Part shown: positions 45,137-54,600 of the stretch, piece by piece
Position numbering within the stretch: the stretch's first letter is position 1
Layout: each line of letters opens with the position of its first letter
Assembly: GCA_009885105.1 (NCBI GenBank)
Contig: VFLI01000032.1
Location: 1 to 62,824, forward strand
From: Spirochaetia bacterium
GTDB taxonomy: Bacteria > Spirochaetota > Leptospiria > Leptospirales > Leptonemataceae
Reading direction: 5' to 3'
DNA: 62,824 bases
Translations under genes and position numbers: made by a program
Notes under the pieces: generated by a model
What the model was told of the DNA's origin: nothing
What the model saw: the letters and a program-made list of their open reading frames with translations, nothing else
Databases searched by the model: none

Positions 45137-45856
45137 TCAGCCGGTCTTTTTTCGATAATAAATCTCAGCGGAGGCTGTGAGCGCCGCCGCCGGACCGAAC
45201 AGAGGGCCGAATACAGGAATGAGCATCACCATAAGGTAGGCGCTGCCCATTCCCAGAATTTCAGGCCGGTAATCAGCCGCCAGCCTTGATCGCTCCTTCA
45301 GAGTTGCGGCTTCTTTTTCCAGAATGAAATCAAAAATACTCCGTCCTGAAAAATATCCCTGCAGCGGGAACACAATCAAAGCCTGCAGCGGCCCGAGTGG
45401 CAGCGTCACGACAATAACAAATAAACTAAATATACCATATACTATACTGATCCACATCCCCTTGACTGCGTTTATCAAATCTCTCTTCCAGGTGACTTCC
45501 ACCTCCCGGCCGATCAGAATTTTTTCTGTTTTCAGCAGAAGTGGTCCCAGAAAGGGCAGCACGATCACGGACGCAACAGTCCGATACAGAATGACATAGA
45601 CAACGGCGGCAAGAACTGCCGCGGCGGCGCGCGCAAGAAATAATAAAAGCCACCCCCAGCTTTCCGCAAATCTCTGGACCAGACCGACAAGTAAATCCGA
45701 TGCCTGCCAGTACACAGCGCCGAATATCAACAGACCACAGACAAAGCTTGCCAGCGAAGGCAGTATTACATAAAGCCAGAGTCCGTTCCGGCTGATAAAG
45801 GAATACCCTCGAAAAAATCCCGCAAAGCCTGCACCGATACGTTTTAGCCATTTCAT
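45137..45856 (-). CDS. EI24/CysZ-like membrane protein
   Basis: The 239-residue protein resembles the EI24/CysZ family. It has an N-terminal GFAGFFRGYSFISRNGLWLY, about six helices, and the family-like segment VTLPLGPLQALIVFPLQGYF followed by an amphipathic stretch. The C-terminal helix pair is MVMLIPVFGPLFGPAAALTA. CysZ is a sulfate channel in enterobacteria, but most family members have no proven substrate. The ATG at 45856 starts the conserved part. An upstream extension is less likely. Its stop abuts that of the convergent gene. Confidence 0.8.
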   Translation of the reverse strand: MKWLKRIGAGFAGFFRGYSFISRNGLWLYVILPSLASFVCGLLIFGAVYWQASDLLVGLVQRFAESWGWLLLFLARAAAAVLAAVVYVILYRTVASVIVLPFLGPLLLKTEKILIGREVEVTWKRDLINAVKGMWISIVYGIFSLFVIVVTLPLGPLQALIVFPLQGYFSGRSIFDFILEKEAATLKERSRLAADYRPEILGMGSAYLMVMLIPVFGPLFGPAAALTASAEIYYRKKTG

Positions 45857-46013
45857 CTTAGTGCAGTGGATGCGCCGCCTTTCTGTGCTGTCTTTCAGAA
45901 ATTGGTTCCATTGACCAATTTTTACTGATAGGGAACAGACTTTTAGGACTTGACCGGCCAGCAATCCAGAGCCCTGTTGAAATCATAGATTGAGATTTCT
46001 GGAGAAATTTGTC

Positions 46014-47105
46014 ATGGGAAAGAAGATAAGAAAGATCCTGAAATGGACATTGCTCGCATTCCTGAGTCTTGCGATTTTACTGCTGGCAATCACCTGCATT
46101 CAGAAAAGAATTGTATCCGGCCAGTTGGAAAGAAGCACCGCCATCGGACCGGATGGAATTTCCGAAAATGAAGAAGTCATGCTGGGCGGAGATTCTCAAT
46201 GGATATTTATCCGGGGAGAAAAAAAAACGAATCCTGTGGTGCTGTACATTCACGGAGGGCCCGGTTCTCCGCACAGCTTTGCGGCGCGCGCTCTGGACCT
46301 GGAACTGGAAAAAGACTTCACAGTCGTGAACTGGGATCAGAGAGGAGCCGGAAAATCGTTCTCGTTGTCTGTCAGCCCTGAATCATTAAACAAAGATCAA
46401 TATTTAAGTGATACATACGAACTGATCCAGTACTTGAAAAAAAAATTGAATACGCCAAAAATCTATATAATGGGTCATTCCTGGGGTTCCTGGCTGGGTG
46501 CGGTGACGAGCCACCGGCATCCGGAAGATGTAATTGCATTTATCGGTATCGGGCAGATGGTGAACGCTGAGGAGAATGAAACTGTTTCATACGATTTCAC
46601 TCTCGAATCGGCGCGCCGGGACTACAACCAGGAAGCTGTGCGGGCCCTGGAGGAAATCGGCAGGCCTCCTTATTCAGAATTGAGAAGTCTGGGCGTGGAA
46701 AGGAAATGGCTTCAGAAATACGGCGGAGCCATGTTTTACGGCGAACACCGCGATGATGCCTACGCATTTATCGGAAAAATGATGTTCGCCTCCCCGGACT
46801 ATTCCTATCTGGATATGTTTAAATTCTTTGCCGGAGTTGTCAGAACACTGTACTATATTTTTCCGCAATTTTTCAGTCTGGATCTTTACACACAGGCGCC
46901 GGAAATCAAAGTACCCGTGTACTTTATGACAGGACGACACGATTACAATACGCCATGGCCATTAGTTCTGAAGTATGAAAAAATATTAAAAGCGCCGCGC
47001 AAGACTGTGATCTGGTTTGAAAATTCCGCCCATGCTCCAAATTTTGAGGAGCCGCAGGCTTTTGCAGAGGCCATGAGACGCGTGAAACGGGAAACCTGGA
47101 AATAA
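46014..47105 (+). CDS. Membrane-anchored alpha/beta hydrolase, proline iminopeptidase-like
   Basis: The 363-residue protein has an N-terminal membrane anchor (LLAFLSLAILLLAITCIQ) and an alpha/beta-hydrolase domain like peptidase family S33. It has the oxyanion loop YIHGGPGSPHS near residue 80, NWDQRGAGKS, the nucleophile in MGHSWGSWLGA near 156, an Asp region in FMTGRHDYNTPW and the His in NSAHAPNFE. GGAG lies upstream of the ATG at 46014, which is preferred to a TTG at 45990. It probably works at the outer face of the membrane. The substrate may be a peptide or an ester. Confidence 0.87.
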   Translation: MGKKIRKILKWTLLAFLSLAILLLAITCIQKRIVSGQLERSTAIGPDGISENEEVMLGGDSQWIFIRGEKKTNPVVLYIHGGPGSPHSFAARALDLELEKDFTVVNWDQRGAGKSFSLSVSPESLNKDQYLSDTYELIQYLKKKLNTPKIYIMGHSWGSWLGAVTSHRHPEDVIAFIGIGQMVNAEENETVSYDFTLESARRDYNQEAVRALEEIGRPPYSELRSLGVERKWLQKYGGAMFYGEHRDDAYAFIGKMMFASPDYSYLDMFKFFAGVVRTLYYIFPQFFSLDLYTQAPEIKVPVYFMTGRHDYNTPWPLVLKYEKILKAPRKTVIWFENSAHAPNFEEPQAFAEAMRRVKRETWK

Positions 47106-47113
47106 CACAATCA

Positions 47114-47254
47114 TTACGATGCATAACTATTTTCGCCCGGACGGATCATGGCGCGCACTTGCGTATTTTCCTTCAATAATTCGCCCACGACATGAGATCC
47201 AATGAACCCGGCTGCTCCGATCACCAGCGCACTTTTTATTTTTTTTTCTTTCAT
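47114..47254 (-). pseudogene. N-terminal fragment of an NAD-dependent epimerase/dehydratase
   Basis: An ATG at 47254 opens 46 codons that read like the start of an extended short-chain dehydrogenase: the dinucleotide motif ALVIGAAGFIGSHVVGELL and then VRAMIRPGE. A stop follows at 47114, with no continuation in other frames. The adjacent gene on the plus strand is intact. This is a remnant left by a deletion. Confidence 0.75.
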
Positions 47255-47290
47255 TATTCTTTGGCTCTGAAGGGATAGGATATAATCATT

Positions 47291-49945
47291 GTGAAAAATT
47301 TCACGTTCTTTTTTACCGCCCTGCTCACTGCCTTCTGCTGGAATCCTCTTCAGGGACAGTCTTTTACCATCCAGACATATCCAGGCCAGTCTCCAATATC
47401 TCTCAATACACCTGTTAAAAAAGTCCCGTTCACCGGTGTTGCGCACACATGGTGGGCCTCCGCTTCCCCCGTCGATCCTGTGACGGAATCCGCCAGGCTG
47501 CTGGGCATGCCGGATACAGAATCAGACAGTCCCGGTGAGAACTGGCGTAGTGTGATCGTTCCTCTCAATTTGATCGGACAGGAATCTTTCGGGCCTGAAT
47601 TGAAAGAAGCCTGGTATCTGAAAAGCATTGTCCTGACAGAAAAACCCTCCGAACACCTGGCAGTCTGGCTCGGCGAAATTATGGACCGGGATGCGGCGTA
47701 TCTCAACGGAGTCGAAATCGGACGAACCGGCGCATGGAACGCGGCGACTTCTCAGGGCTACGACCGCCAGAGGCTTTATTCGGTGCCGGATCATCTTTGG
47801 CGCAAGGGGCGCAATGTAATCCTGGTGCACGCGCGCGCCTATTTTCCGGCGGAACTCGGAATATACAGAAGCCAGACAGCTATCGGAAAAGACAGCGATC
47901 TGAGGAAGGACTTTTATCTTCGCGATCTTATTTCTGTTCTTTTCCTTGTGATGTACCTGACTGCCGGATTGTATTTTCTTTTCCTGTTCATACGCAGACG
48001 CGCGGAAAGAGAGAACCTTTTTTTTACCCTTTTCACGCTGACGCTGGTCATCTATCAGTTCCTGCGCACTCAGCTGAAATATCTGTCCGGCCTGGAATTT
48101 CAAACGCTGAAACATATTGAATATATTGCTCTCTATCTGCTGGTGCCTCTGTTCTATTATTTCATACGATATCTTTTTCGGCTCCCGGACACCAGGTTTG
48201 TTATGTGGCTGGACAGACTGATACTTGTGCCGCTTCTCGGCGTGGCGGCGCTGCTTGCGCAGACATTTATCGTCCGTGATCCGGTGGTCTGGAATGAATC
48301 GAATCTTCTGTACATGCAGAGCATGATCTGGCCTGTGTATATTCTGACCTGCCTTGGAATCCTGATCTATCGTCTCCGGCACAAAGACCGCGATGCCCTG
48401 ATGGTAATCTCGGGCCTTCTCGTTATAATGGCCGGTATGATCGTCGACGTTCTTTCCAACAGAGATATTCTGAACATTCCCCGCGTCATGCAGTACGCGT
48501 TTGTATTCTTTATCCTGTCGCTCGCGCTCATTCTGGCAAACCGATTCGTGCGCCTGCATTACGAGGTTGAAGACCTGAACCGAAACCTGGAACGCAAGGT
48601 GGACGAACGCACAGAACAGCTGCAGCATTCTCTGGAAGAAGTCAATGCGCTGAAGGTTCAGCAGGACGGAGACTATTTCCTGACATCGCTCCTTATCACG
48701 CCGCTGGGAGGAAATTTTGTTGATTCCTCCACTGTGACTGTTGAGATTCTGGTCCGTCAGAAGAAGACCTTTCAATTCAAGAAATGGAATGCGGAGATCG
48801 GCGGAGATTTATGCGTGGCCCAGTCTCTGACGCTTCGTGACAGAAAATATACTGTTTTTTTGAACGGCGACGCAATGGGCAAGTCGATCCAGGGAGCCGG
48901 CGGCGCGCTGGTTCTTGGAACTGTTTTCAAGGCTATGCTTGCGCGAACGGAAATCTCGTCCATCGACCGGAAGAGATATCCGGAGCAATGGCTGAAAGAA
49001 TGCTTTATTGAACTGCAGAATGTGTTTGTGAGCTTCGACGGTCATATGATGGTCTCGGCGATCATCGGCCTCGTGGATGACGCTGCGGGCACTCTGTACT
49101 ATCTGAATGCCGAGCATCCATCGCTTGTTTACTTCCGGGCAGGAAAAGCGTCCTTTGTTCCTTCAGACCGGATTCTGATGAAATTCGGCATATTCGGCCT
49201 GGACAACCGTCTGATCATCAACGTTTTTCAGATGGCGCCGGGAGATGTTGTGATCAGCGGTTCTGACGGCAGAGACGATATTATGATCGGAACCGATGAG
49301 AAAGGGAACAGAATCATCAATGAAGATGAAAACAATTTTCTTCGCGCCGTGGAATTGTCGGACGGATTGCTGGACCGCATTGAAATGAATCTGCGAAAAA
49401 CTGGGGAGCTTACAGACGATCTGTCACTCGTGCGAATCGCATTCCGCGAAGACGCGCCGGCGCCGGAACTGATCATACCGGCAGGATATCGCGCGCTTGT
49501 TGAATCCGGACGAATGCTTATGGAGAGCAACGATCCTGTCGGAGCGCTGAGCGATCTCGAGAAAGCTTTCAGCCTGTACAGAGAAGACGCTGAATTGATC
49601 CGCCTTCTTTCTCAGCTGTATCTCAAGAAGAAAGACTATAAAAATGCCGCCCGTTACTGCGAGCTGTATACAGAACTGGCTCCGGACAATACCAGTTTCC
49701 TGTATGCCGCGTCTTTCGCAATGAAGCAGATGGCCGGGCGCGACGTGGAAATACTGAATCATGCCGCGGAATTTGGCGAACGCTGCCGGCTCAGAGATAT
49801 GGAGCACATAAAAAATATGACAAACCTGGCCGACATATACAGGCTGCTGGGAAACAAATCCAGATCACAGATGCTTGTGGACCAGGCTCTCTCCATAGAA
49901 CAGGACAATTCTCAGGCTTTGAAGCTGCGACATCTGCTGGCCTGA
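47291..49945 (+). CDS. 7TM receptor-type SpoIIE phosphatase with C-terminal TPR repeats
   Basis: The 884-residue protein begins at a GTG with a signal peptide (KNFTFFFTALLTAFCW). An extracellular beta-rich domain extends to about 205 (AWYLKSIVLTEKPSEHLAVW). Seven helices follow between about 215 and 430, then a coiled coil (LERKVDERTEQLQHSLEEVN). A divergent SpoIIE domain has GGDLCVAQSLTL and FLNGDAMGKSIQGAGGALVL. After about residue 740 there are TPR-like helices (DLEKAFSLYREDAELIRLLS, YCELYTELAPDNTSF). The phosphatase domain resembles a spirochete-type subfamily. The TPR part probably recruits a partner. It is monocistronic. Confidence 0.87.
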   Translation: MKNFTFFFTALLTAFCWNPLQGQSFTIQTYPGQSPISLNTPVKKVPFTGVAHTWWASASPVDPVTESARLLGMPDTESDSPGENWRSVIVPLNLIGQESFGPELKEAWYLKSIVLTEKPSEHLAVWLGEIMDRDAAYLNGVEIGRTGAWNAATSQGYDRQRLYSVPDHLWRKGRNVILVHARAYFPAELGIYRSQTAIGKDSDLRKDFYLRDLISVLFLVMYLTAGLYFLFLFIRRRAERENLFFTLFTLTLVIYQFLRTQLKYLSGLEFQTLKHIEYIALYLLVPLFYYFIRYLFRLPDTRFVMWLDRLILVPLLGVAALLAQTFIVRDPVVWNESNLLYMQSMIWPVYILTCLGILIYRLRHKDRDALMVISGLLVIMAGMIVDVLSNRDILNIPRVMQYAFVFFILSLALILANRFVRLHYEVEDLNRNLERKVDERTEQLQHSLEEVNALKVQQDGDYFLTSLLITPLGGNFVDSSTVTVEILVRQKKTFQFKKWNAEIGGDLCVAQSLTLRDRKYTVFLNGDAMGKSIQGAGGALVLGTVFKAMLARTEISSIDRKRYPEQWLKECFIELQNVFVSFDGHMMVSAIIGLVDDAAGTLYYLNAEHPSLVYFRAGKASFVPSDRILMKFGIFGLDNRLIINVFQMAPGDVVISGSDGRDDIMIGTDEKGNRIINEDENNFLRAVELSDGLLDRIEMNLRKTGELTDDLSLVRIAFREDAPAPELIIPAGYRALVESGRMLMESNDPVGALSDLEKAFSLYREDAELIRLLSQLYLKKKDYKNAARYCELYTELAPDNTSFLYAASFAMKQMAGRDVEILNHAAEFGERCRLRDMEHIKNMTNLADIYRLLGNKSRSQMLVDQALSIEQDNSQALKLRHLLA

Positions 49946-49998
49946 CGTGCATCCGCGCCCTGAAACTCCTTTGCTGCTAGTTGATCCCTGGTGCAGGC

Positions 49999-50331
49999 CT
50001 ACCTGTAAACCGTCGCCGACACTTCCGTGCACAAGAATGTCCCGACGAATCCGTAATACCAGATATGATCCACGGCAATATTCTCCACATACGCGCCTGT
50101 CGCGCGCATTTGAACCGACCTGAAAGCTCTCTGCAGCAAATCATTCGTGCCCAGCGGAATAAAATCGAGCAACTGATACCCGCACTCCTGCTTGCTGATG
50201 ATTTCCGGTTTTGAATCGACCGGTTTGTCTTTTCTCGCCCCCGGAATCGAAAGACTCACCGACGCCGAAGAACAGGCGCCGAAAAAAAACAAAACTATTG
50301 CAATTGTTATAATTGTTATATATTTTTTCAT
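49999..50331 (-). CDS. Small lipoprotein, paralogue of the upstream gene (TRL-like)
   Basis: The 110-residue protein has a lipoprotein signal (AIVLFFFGACSS), so the mature form is anchored through Cys. The domain has LLDFIPLGTNDLLQRAFRS and VDHIWYYGFVGTFLCTEVS, a pattern also seen in the upstream gene (MALDFIPILFSSRLERAM and DESWFYWLLGMTRCVSIS). The two are tandem paralogues, resembling TRL-like proteins. The ATG at 50331 overlaps the upstream stop by 4 bases (ATGA). The function is unknown. The gene is convergent with the TPR/SpoIIE gene. Confidence 0.8.
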   Translation of the reverse strand: MKKYITIITIAIVLFFFGACSSASVSLSIPGARKDKPVDSKPEIISKQECGYQLLDFIPLGTNDLLQRAFRSVQMRATGAYVENIAVDHIWYYGFVGTFLCTEVSATVYR

Positions 50332-50687
50332 TTTACGGCGTCTCCCGAAATACTCACGCATCGCGTCATACCCAAAAGCCAGTAGAACCAGGATTCATCG
50401 ATCGTCACATTTACCAAGCGTGTAGCGCCGGGGACACTCATGATCGCGTCCTCCATCGCCCGTTCCAGCCGACTGCTGAACAGAATCGGAATAAAATCCA
50501 AAGCCATCGCGCCCGGCATGGATACTATCTTGCTGCCGCAAGCGGAACCGGAGGCCTTGCCCAGTACTTCTTGCGGGGCGAAATCAGCGCTTACACTAGT
50601 ATTGCTCTGCACAATAATAGGGCCCGATCGGCAGGCGAATGTCAGCATTATGACAAATGCTGTAAGAAATTTAAATATTTTTATCAT
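50328..50687 (-). CDS. Small lipoprotein, paralogue of the downstream gene (TRL-like)
   Basis: The 119-residue protein has a signal ending in VIMLTFAC, a relaxed lipobox as used in spirochetes. Its C-terminal half aligns with that of the following gene over about 60 residues (LDFIP, LERAM, IDESWFYWL). This supports an old tandem duplication. Cys residues in SACGSKI and MTRCVSIS may form a disulfide. It is translationally coupled to the next gene. Confidence 0.78.
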   Translation of the reverse strand: MIKIFKFLTAFVIMLTFACRSGPIIVQSNTSVSADFAPQEVLGKASGSACGSKIVSMPGAMALDFIPILFSSRLERAMEDAIMSVPGATRLVNVTIDESWFYWLLGMTRCVSISGDAVK

Positions 50688-50750
50688 TAAACAGACTCCT
50701 TTCTATGTTCTTAAATTATTATCAGTGCAAGGTCTCGATTGATGGCACGG

Positions 50751-51131
50751 CTACCAGGTCATTGCATGAACCGCGCCTTCGCTTCCTTCACCCGGTATGA
50801 GCGGAGCCTCCCATATTCGCGCGGCCCCGCCGGCAACGGCCCGCACGCGCACGATCCAACCCGTTTTTCCGGCATCCGGAACAAGATCAACGTTTATGAA
50901 ATGATCAAAAGCCATATCGACCTGCGTGGAAGCTGGAGTTTTCAAGATTACGGGCAGCCCTCCTCCGGTTTTTGTAATGGTCACGCTCGCTCCCTGTGGG
51001 TTTGACGTGATCGAGATGTCATACAGATGACCATCGATGATCGTCGCGCAGTTCGTGAGCGCGAAGGCGAGGGCGGTCAAGGCGAGAAATTTGGCGAGAG
51101 TGATGATGTGTTTTTTTGGTTTTGTTTGCAT
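50751..51131 (-). CDS. Small lipoprotein with PEGA-like beta domain
   Basis: The 126-residue protein has a lipoprotein signal ending in LTNC. ISITSNPQGASVTITKTGGG follows, which resembles the start of PEGA domains: short surface-exposed beta domains that often bind glycans or carry other proteins. The remainder is beta-rich (HFINVDLVPDAGKTGWIVRV). It lies between the AT-rich lipoprotein gene and the paralogous pair, all on the minus strand. The function is unknown. Confidence 0.77.
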   Translation of the reverse strand: MQTKPKKHIITLAKFLALTALAFALTNCATIIDGHLYDISITSNPQGASVTITKTGGGLPVILKTPASTQVDMAFDHFINVDLVPDAGKTGWIVRVRAVAGGAARIWEAPLIPGEGSEGAVHAMTW

Positions 51132-51178
51132 ATATTGAGTTTTCCTTTTTATTTGATTTATTCGATAATATAATATCT

Positions 51179-51691
51179 TTACCTTGAAAAATTTTCTCTT
51201 GTCAGTTTCATCAATACCCCCTCAGTATCACTATATTTTTCTATATATTCAGATACATCAAATTCCCCTGAAATAATGAATAGTCTTCCACGATAATCAC
51301 TGCTCAGCCTGATTTCAAAAACTTTACCATTATTAATAGTAATATTATTAAAATTCTTATGAAGAAAATCGAATTGAGTCCAATTATTTACTCTAACTCT
51401 AATCAGAGGAAGGGTCCCACTCCCAATCGGAAAAGAATATGCTTTGCCAGCTTTTGCATCGATTTCAACGTAGGGTGTATCCCATCGAGAACCGCTAAAA
51501 TCCAAGAATACGTATTCATCGTTTTTGATTTCTCTGAGTGAAAAAACCAATATCCCGTGAAATTTTTCATCATAATAAAAATTTAAATCTTTATATGCTT
51601 TTGTCTGACTGCGTACATATATCCATTCCGTTCCACAGTTTACATACAAAGATAGAGATAGAAGAAACAATATGACCTGAAACCGCATCAT
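51179..51691 (-). CDS. AT-rich lipoprotein, candidate immunity protein of the RHS gene
   Basis: The 170-residue protein has a signal ending in LYVNC, a spirochete-type lipobox. A beta-rich domain follows (YYDEKFHGILVFSLREIKND, GSGTLPLIRVRVNNWTQFDF). The gene is clearly lower in GC than the RHS gene and begins 3 bases after the RHS stop. Its ribosome site (GGAG) lies inside the end of that gene. Position, composition and periplasmic anchoring fit an immunity protein against a membrane-active toxin domain. No homology was recognised, so this remains an inference. Confidence 0.72.
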   Translation of the reverse strand: MMRFQVILFLLSLSLYVNCGTEWIYVRSQTKAYKDLNFYYDEKFHGILVFSLREIKNDEYVFLDFSGSRWDTPYVEIDAKAGKAYSFPIGSGTLPLIRVRVNNWTQFDFLHKNFNNITINNGKVFEIRLSSDYRGRLFIISGEFDVSEYIEKYSDTEGVLMKLTRENFSR

Positions 51692-51694
51692 ATT

Positions 51695-54600
51695 TCAGAA
51701 GCTCCATTCGATCTCCACCGTACGTAGGTAACTGCGGATACTTGAGTAGAATGGTATGCCTGTAAACCCTCCAGGATAGAGGGTAGGTACAAACGCACCG
51801 AGAGCGTCATTCAAAGCAGCGTCCCAGTCGAGGCGCGCTAAATTTACCATCAGGGATCCTCCGCTATAGGCTTGTGCAATACTAAAAGACTGCCCCACTA
51901 CTGGCGTTGTCAAAAATAAGTAAGTCGAATACAATGCATCCGCAATTGGAAAAAGGATCTGTTCCATAATCCATCCGCAAACCGCCACACAAGCATAATA
52001 GGCACCAACAACAGCCGCAATTGCCGCCTGAGCTCCAGTCCCCAAAACAAAACCCTGCTTCGCGCCTTCCGCAGCAGCCTTCGGATCCCAACTGGGATCC
52101 TTAAAACTCGACTTTTGCAATCCTCCATATAAGCCACCTACAGCCCCGCCTAAGAACCCAAGCCCGTCCAGATTCATAGCGAATTGTAATACCGTCCCCG
52201 CGATCATAGCACCGGCCATCGCAAGTTGAATTATTGCACCCATGGCTAGAACAATTGCCCCGGCTCCTACTATAAAGGCAACTCCAACGATAGAGGTTAT
52301 CATCTGAATCGCTGCGGATGCCAACATGGATGTCATTGTCCCTGCGGCAATGAGCGCCTGTATGCCAGCTGCAGCGATAAGAGCCGCCGCTCCAACAGCC
52401 CCAATCACAGTCAATCCCGCTATCGCCGCCATGGCATACATTGCCGCCCCTGCGAGCCACGTTGTAACCGTAACGGCTATTACTGCGGCTCCTAGAAGAA
52501 TCGCGCCCGCAGAGATAATCAGAGAGACAGCTATTGACACCGCAACCAGTGTTACAAGAACCGCTATCGCAAGCACCGTCTGGACAACGGCAAAAGCAAA
52601 TCCCAGAAACCCCGCCACCATAAAAATATACTCACCACTCGGGTCCGTCATGTTGATCGGATTGTTGGCTGTGTACGCGTATGCATCGAAACTCGCAAAA
52701 CCCGGCAGATCGTTTATCTGCGGATCCGTCTGCAGGAATCGCCCGGTAGCGGGATCGTAGAGACGCGCATGGTAGTTATATAAACCCGATTCGAAATCGT
52801 ATTCCTGACCCGTGAATTTTAGTTCCGTGGAAAAACCGACTCCGTCCCCGTCCACATCGTTATTCGTCAGCGCGGGATTGAGCCGTCCGAACGGCATGTA
52901 GACATATCTTGTTTGAACCTTGCCTGTCGCATCCGTTACCAGTCGCGTGCTGTGGACATGGTCTGTCAGAAAAAAATAACTTCCAGTCAATCCTTGCGAC
53001 AAGCTGGATAGATCGCCGCCGTATGGAAACGCGCCATTAAAAGCCCCATTAGCGGAACAATTCTGGAAATTAAAGACGATAAAAACCGCGTAAATCGTAA
53101 AAAGAGCGGCGGATCTAAATGGAGTAACCGCCGTCTTGAGAGTTTCCCGGCCAAAATCATTCCAGGGGAGTGTTAATATATATATTTTGATATTTTTATA
53201 TGTATTTACATACATACGTCGCGATCTTGGGAATGCCACACTCGCCCAAAATACAAACAACAGCAGTAATGCGATTCCCGCGGCGCCGCTGTGATCCCAA
53301 ACTCTTACAAACATCATCGCTTTGTCGATACGCGAATTCCACGCATCCGGTGAATTCCCCTGAACCGATGTTAGACGTTCGAAATACAGATTCGCAAGAT
53401 TACCGTGGCCCCCTGTAAACTGGCGAAAATCGAACGTAAAAGTCCCCAGAGCCCCGTCCGGCTTTTCTACAATCAGCTCATGCTTCTCCTCTCCCTTCAA
53501 TATGTGCACACGATAAGAGGCGTCGGGATAGTATTCGACAGCCATAGCGTGTCCGGCTCTTTTGAATTCTTTCTTGAAACGGTCCCCCGCTTCCGTATAT
53601 AAATATTTGGTGTCCGAATCCGGACCCTCGGAATCGAATACCTGGGCCCGCTGTACCCGGTTGTGGAATGTATATTCCATATTCAAAGTGAATTCTCGAT
53701 CCGGATTGCCATGCCCCTGATTCACGCGCCCGCGATCGTCGCTCATACCGTCATTCAAAGACACGTTTTGCACTCCCGTTCCGCAATTTCCAAAACCGTT
53801 GGCAGGCGGATTCCCATTCCCATTGCCAAGGCCGTTGCCGTTTCCATGCCCGTCATTGGGACCACAGTGAATTGTGAATTTTTTTTGAGTTACGCTGCCT
53901 CGCGCGTTATAGGCATAGCTCACACCGTCCGACGTGCTTGCCAGCCGGTGAGGAGTGTTTGGCCCTGTGTATGTGTATGTGCTATCGTTTTCGCCATTGT
54001 AAAGGATTTGGCCGTCGGCAGCGTACTTGTAGGCGATTGTTTGAATGGGATGCTCGACGTCTCCAAAAGGACCGGTTGCCGAAACAAGGCGATGGGCTGA
54101 ATCGTATTGATACGATTCCGAGTATTTGTTATCCAGCTGGTCCGTGATTTGCGCGATGAGTCCGTCGTTTCTGTACGAATAGGCTATTTGCTGAATGGGC
54201 CCATCGGAATTCTCTGCCGCCGACGTTCGGAGTAGTCCCGTGCCGGAATCGTAAGTCCAGTTTAACGTTACGCCGTTGCCATACTCGAGATGTCCCGGCT
54301 TGTTAAAAGCATTGAGGTCCGAATATTCAGCGAGCACAATACTTGTTCCGGATTCCAGAATTCTGCCGCGCGGGTCATTTAAGGTAATGCTTTCCAGAAG
54401 ACCTGTATTGAAATACGTATAAACCAGGCTGATTTCTGCTCCAGGATAGCTCTTCTTGATTGTGCGCCCCTGATCGTCGTATTCAAAGCGCACGTCAAAG
54501 ACCTTGCCCTCTTCAAAACTGCGTAGCACGTCGGCGACTTTGCCAGTGGCCATGTCGTACTGAAAGGTCGTGATCCCCGTTTCATCTACAATACTAGCGA

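Noticed and set aside
47255..47446. Upstream extension of the epimerase fragment to 47446
   Set aside because: The extra residues are the antisense of the receptor-phosphatase signal region and do not belong to the epimerase fold.
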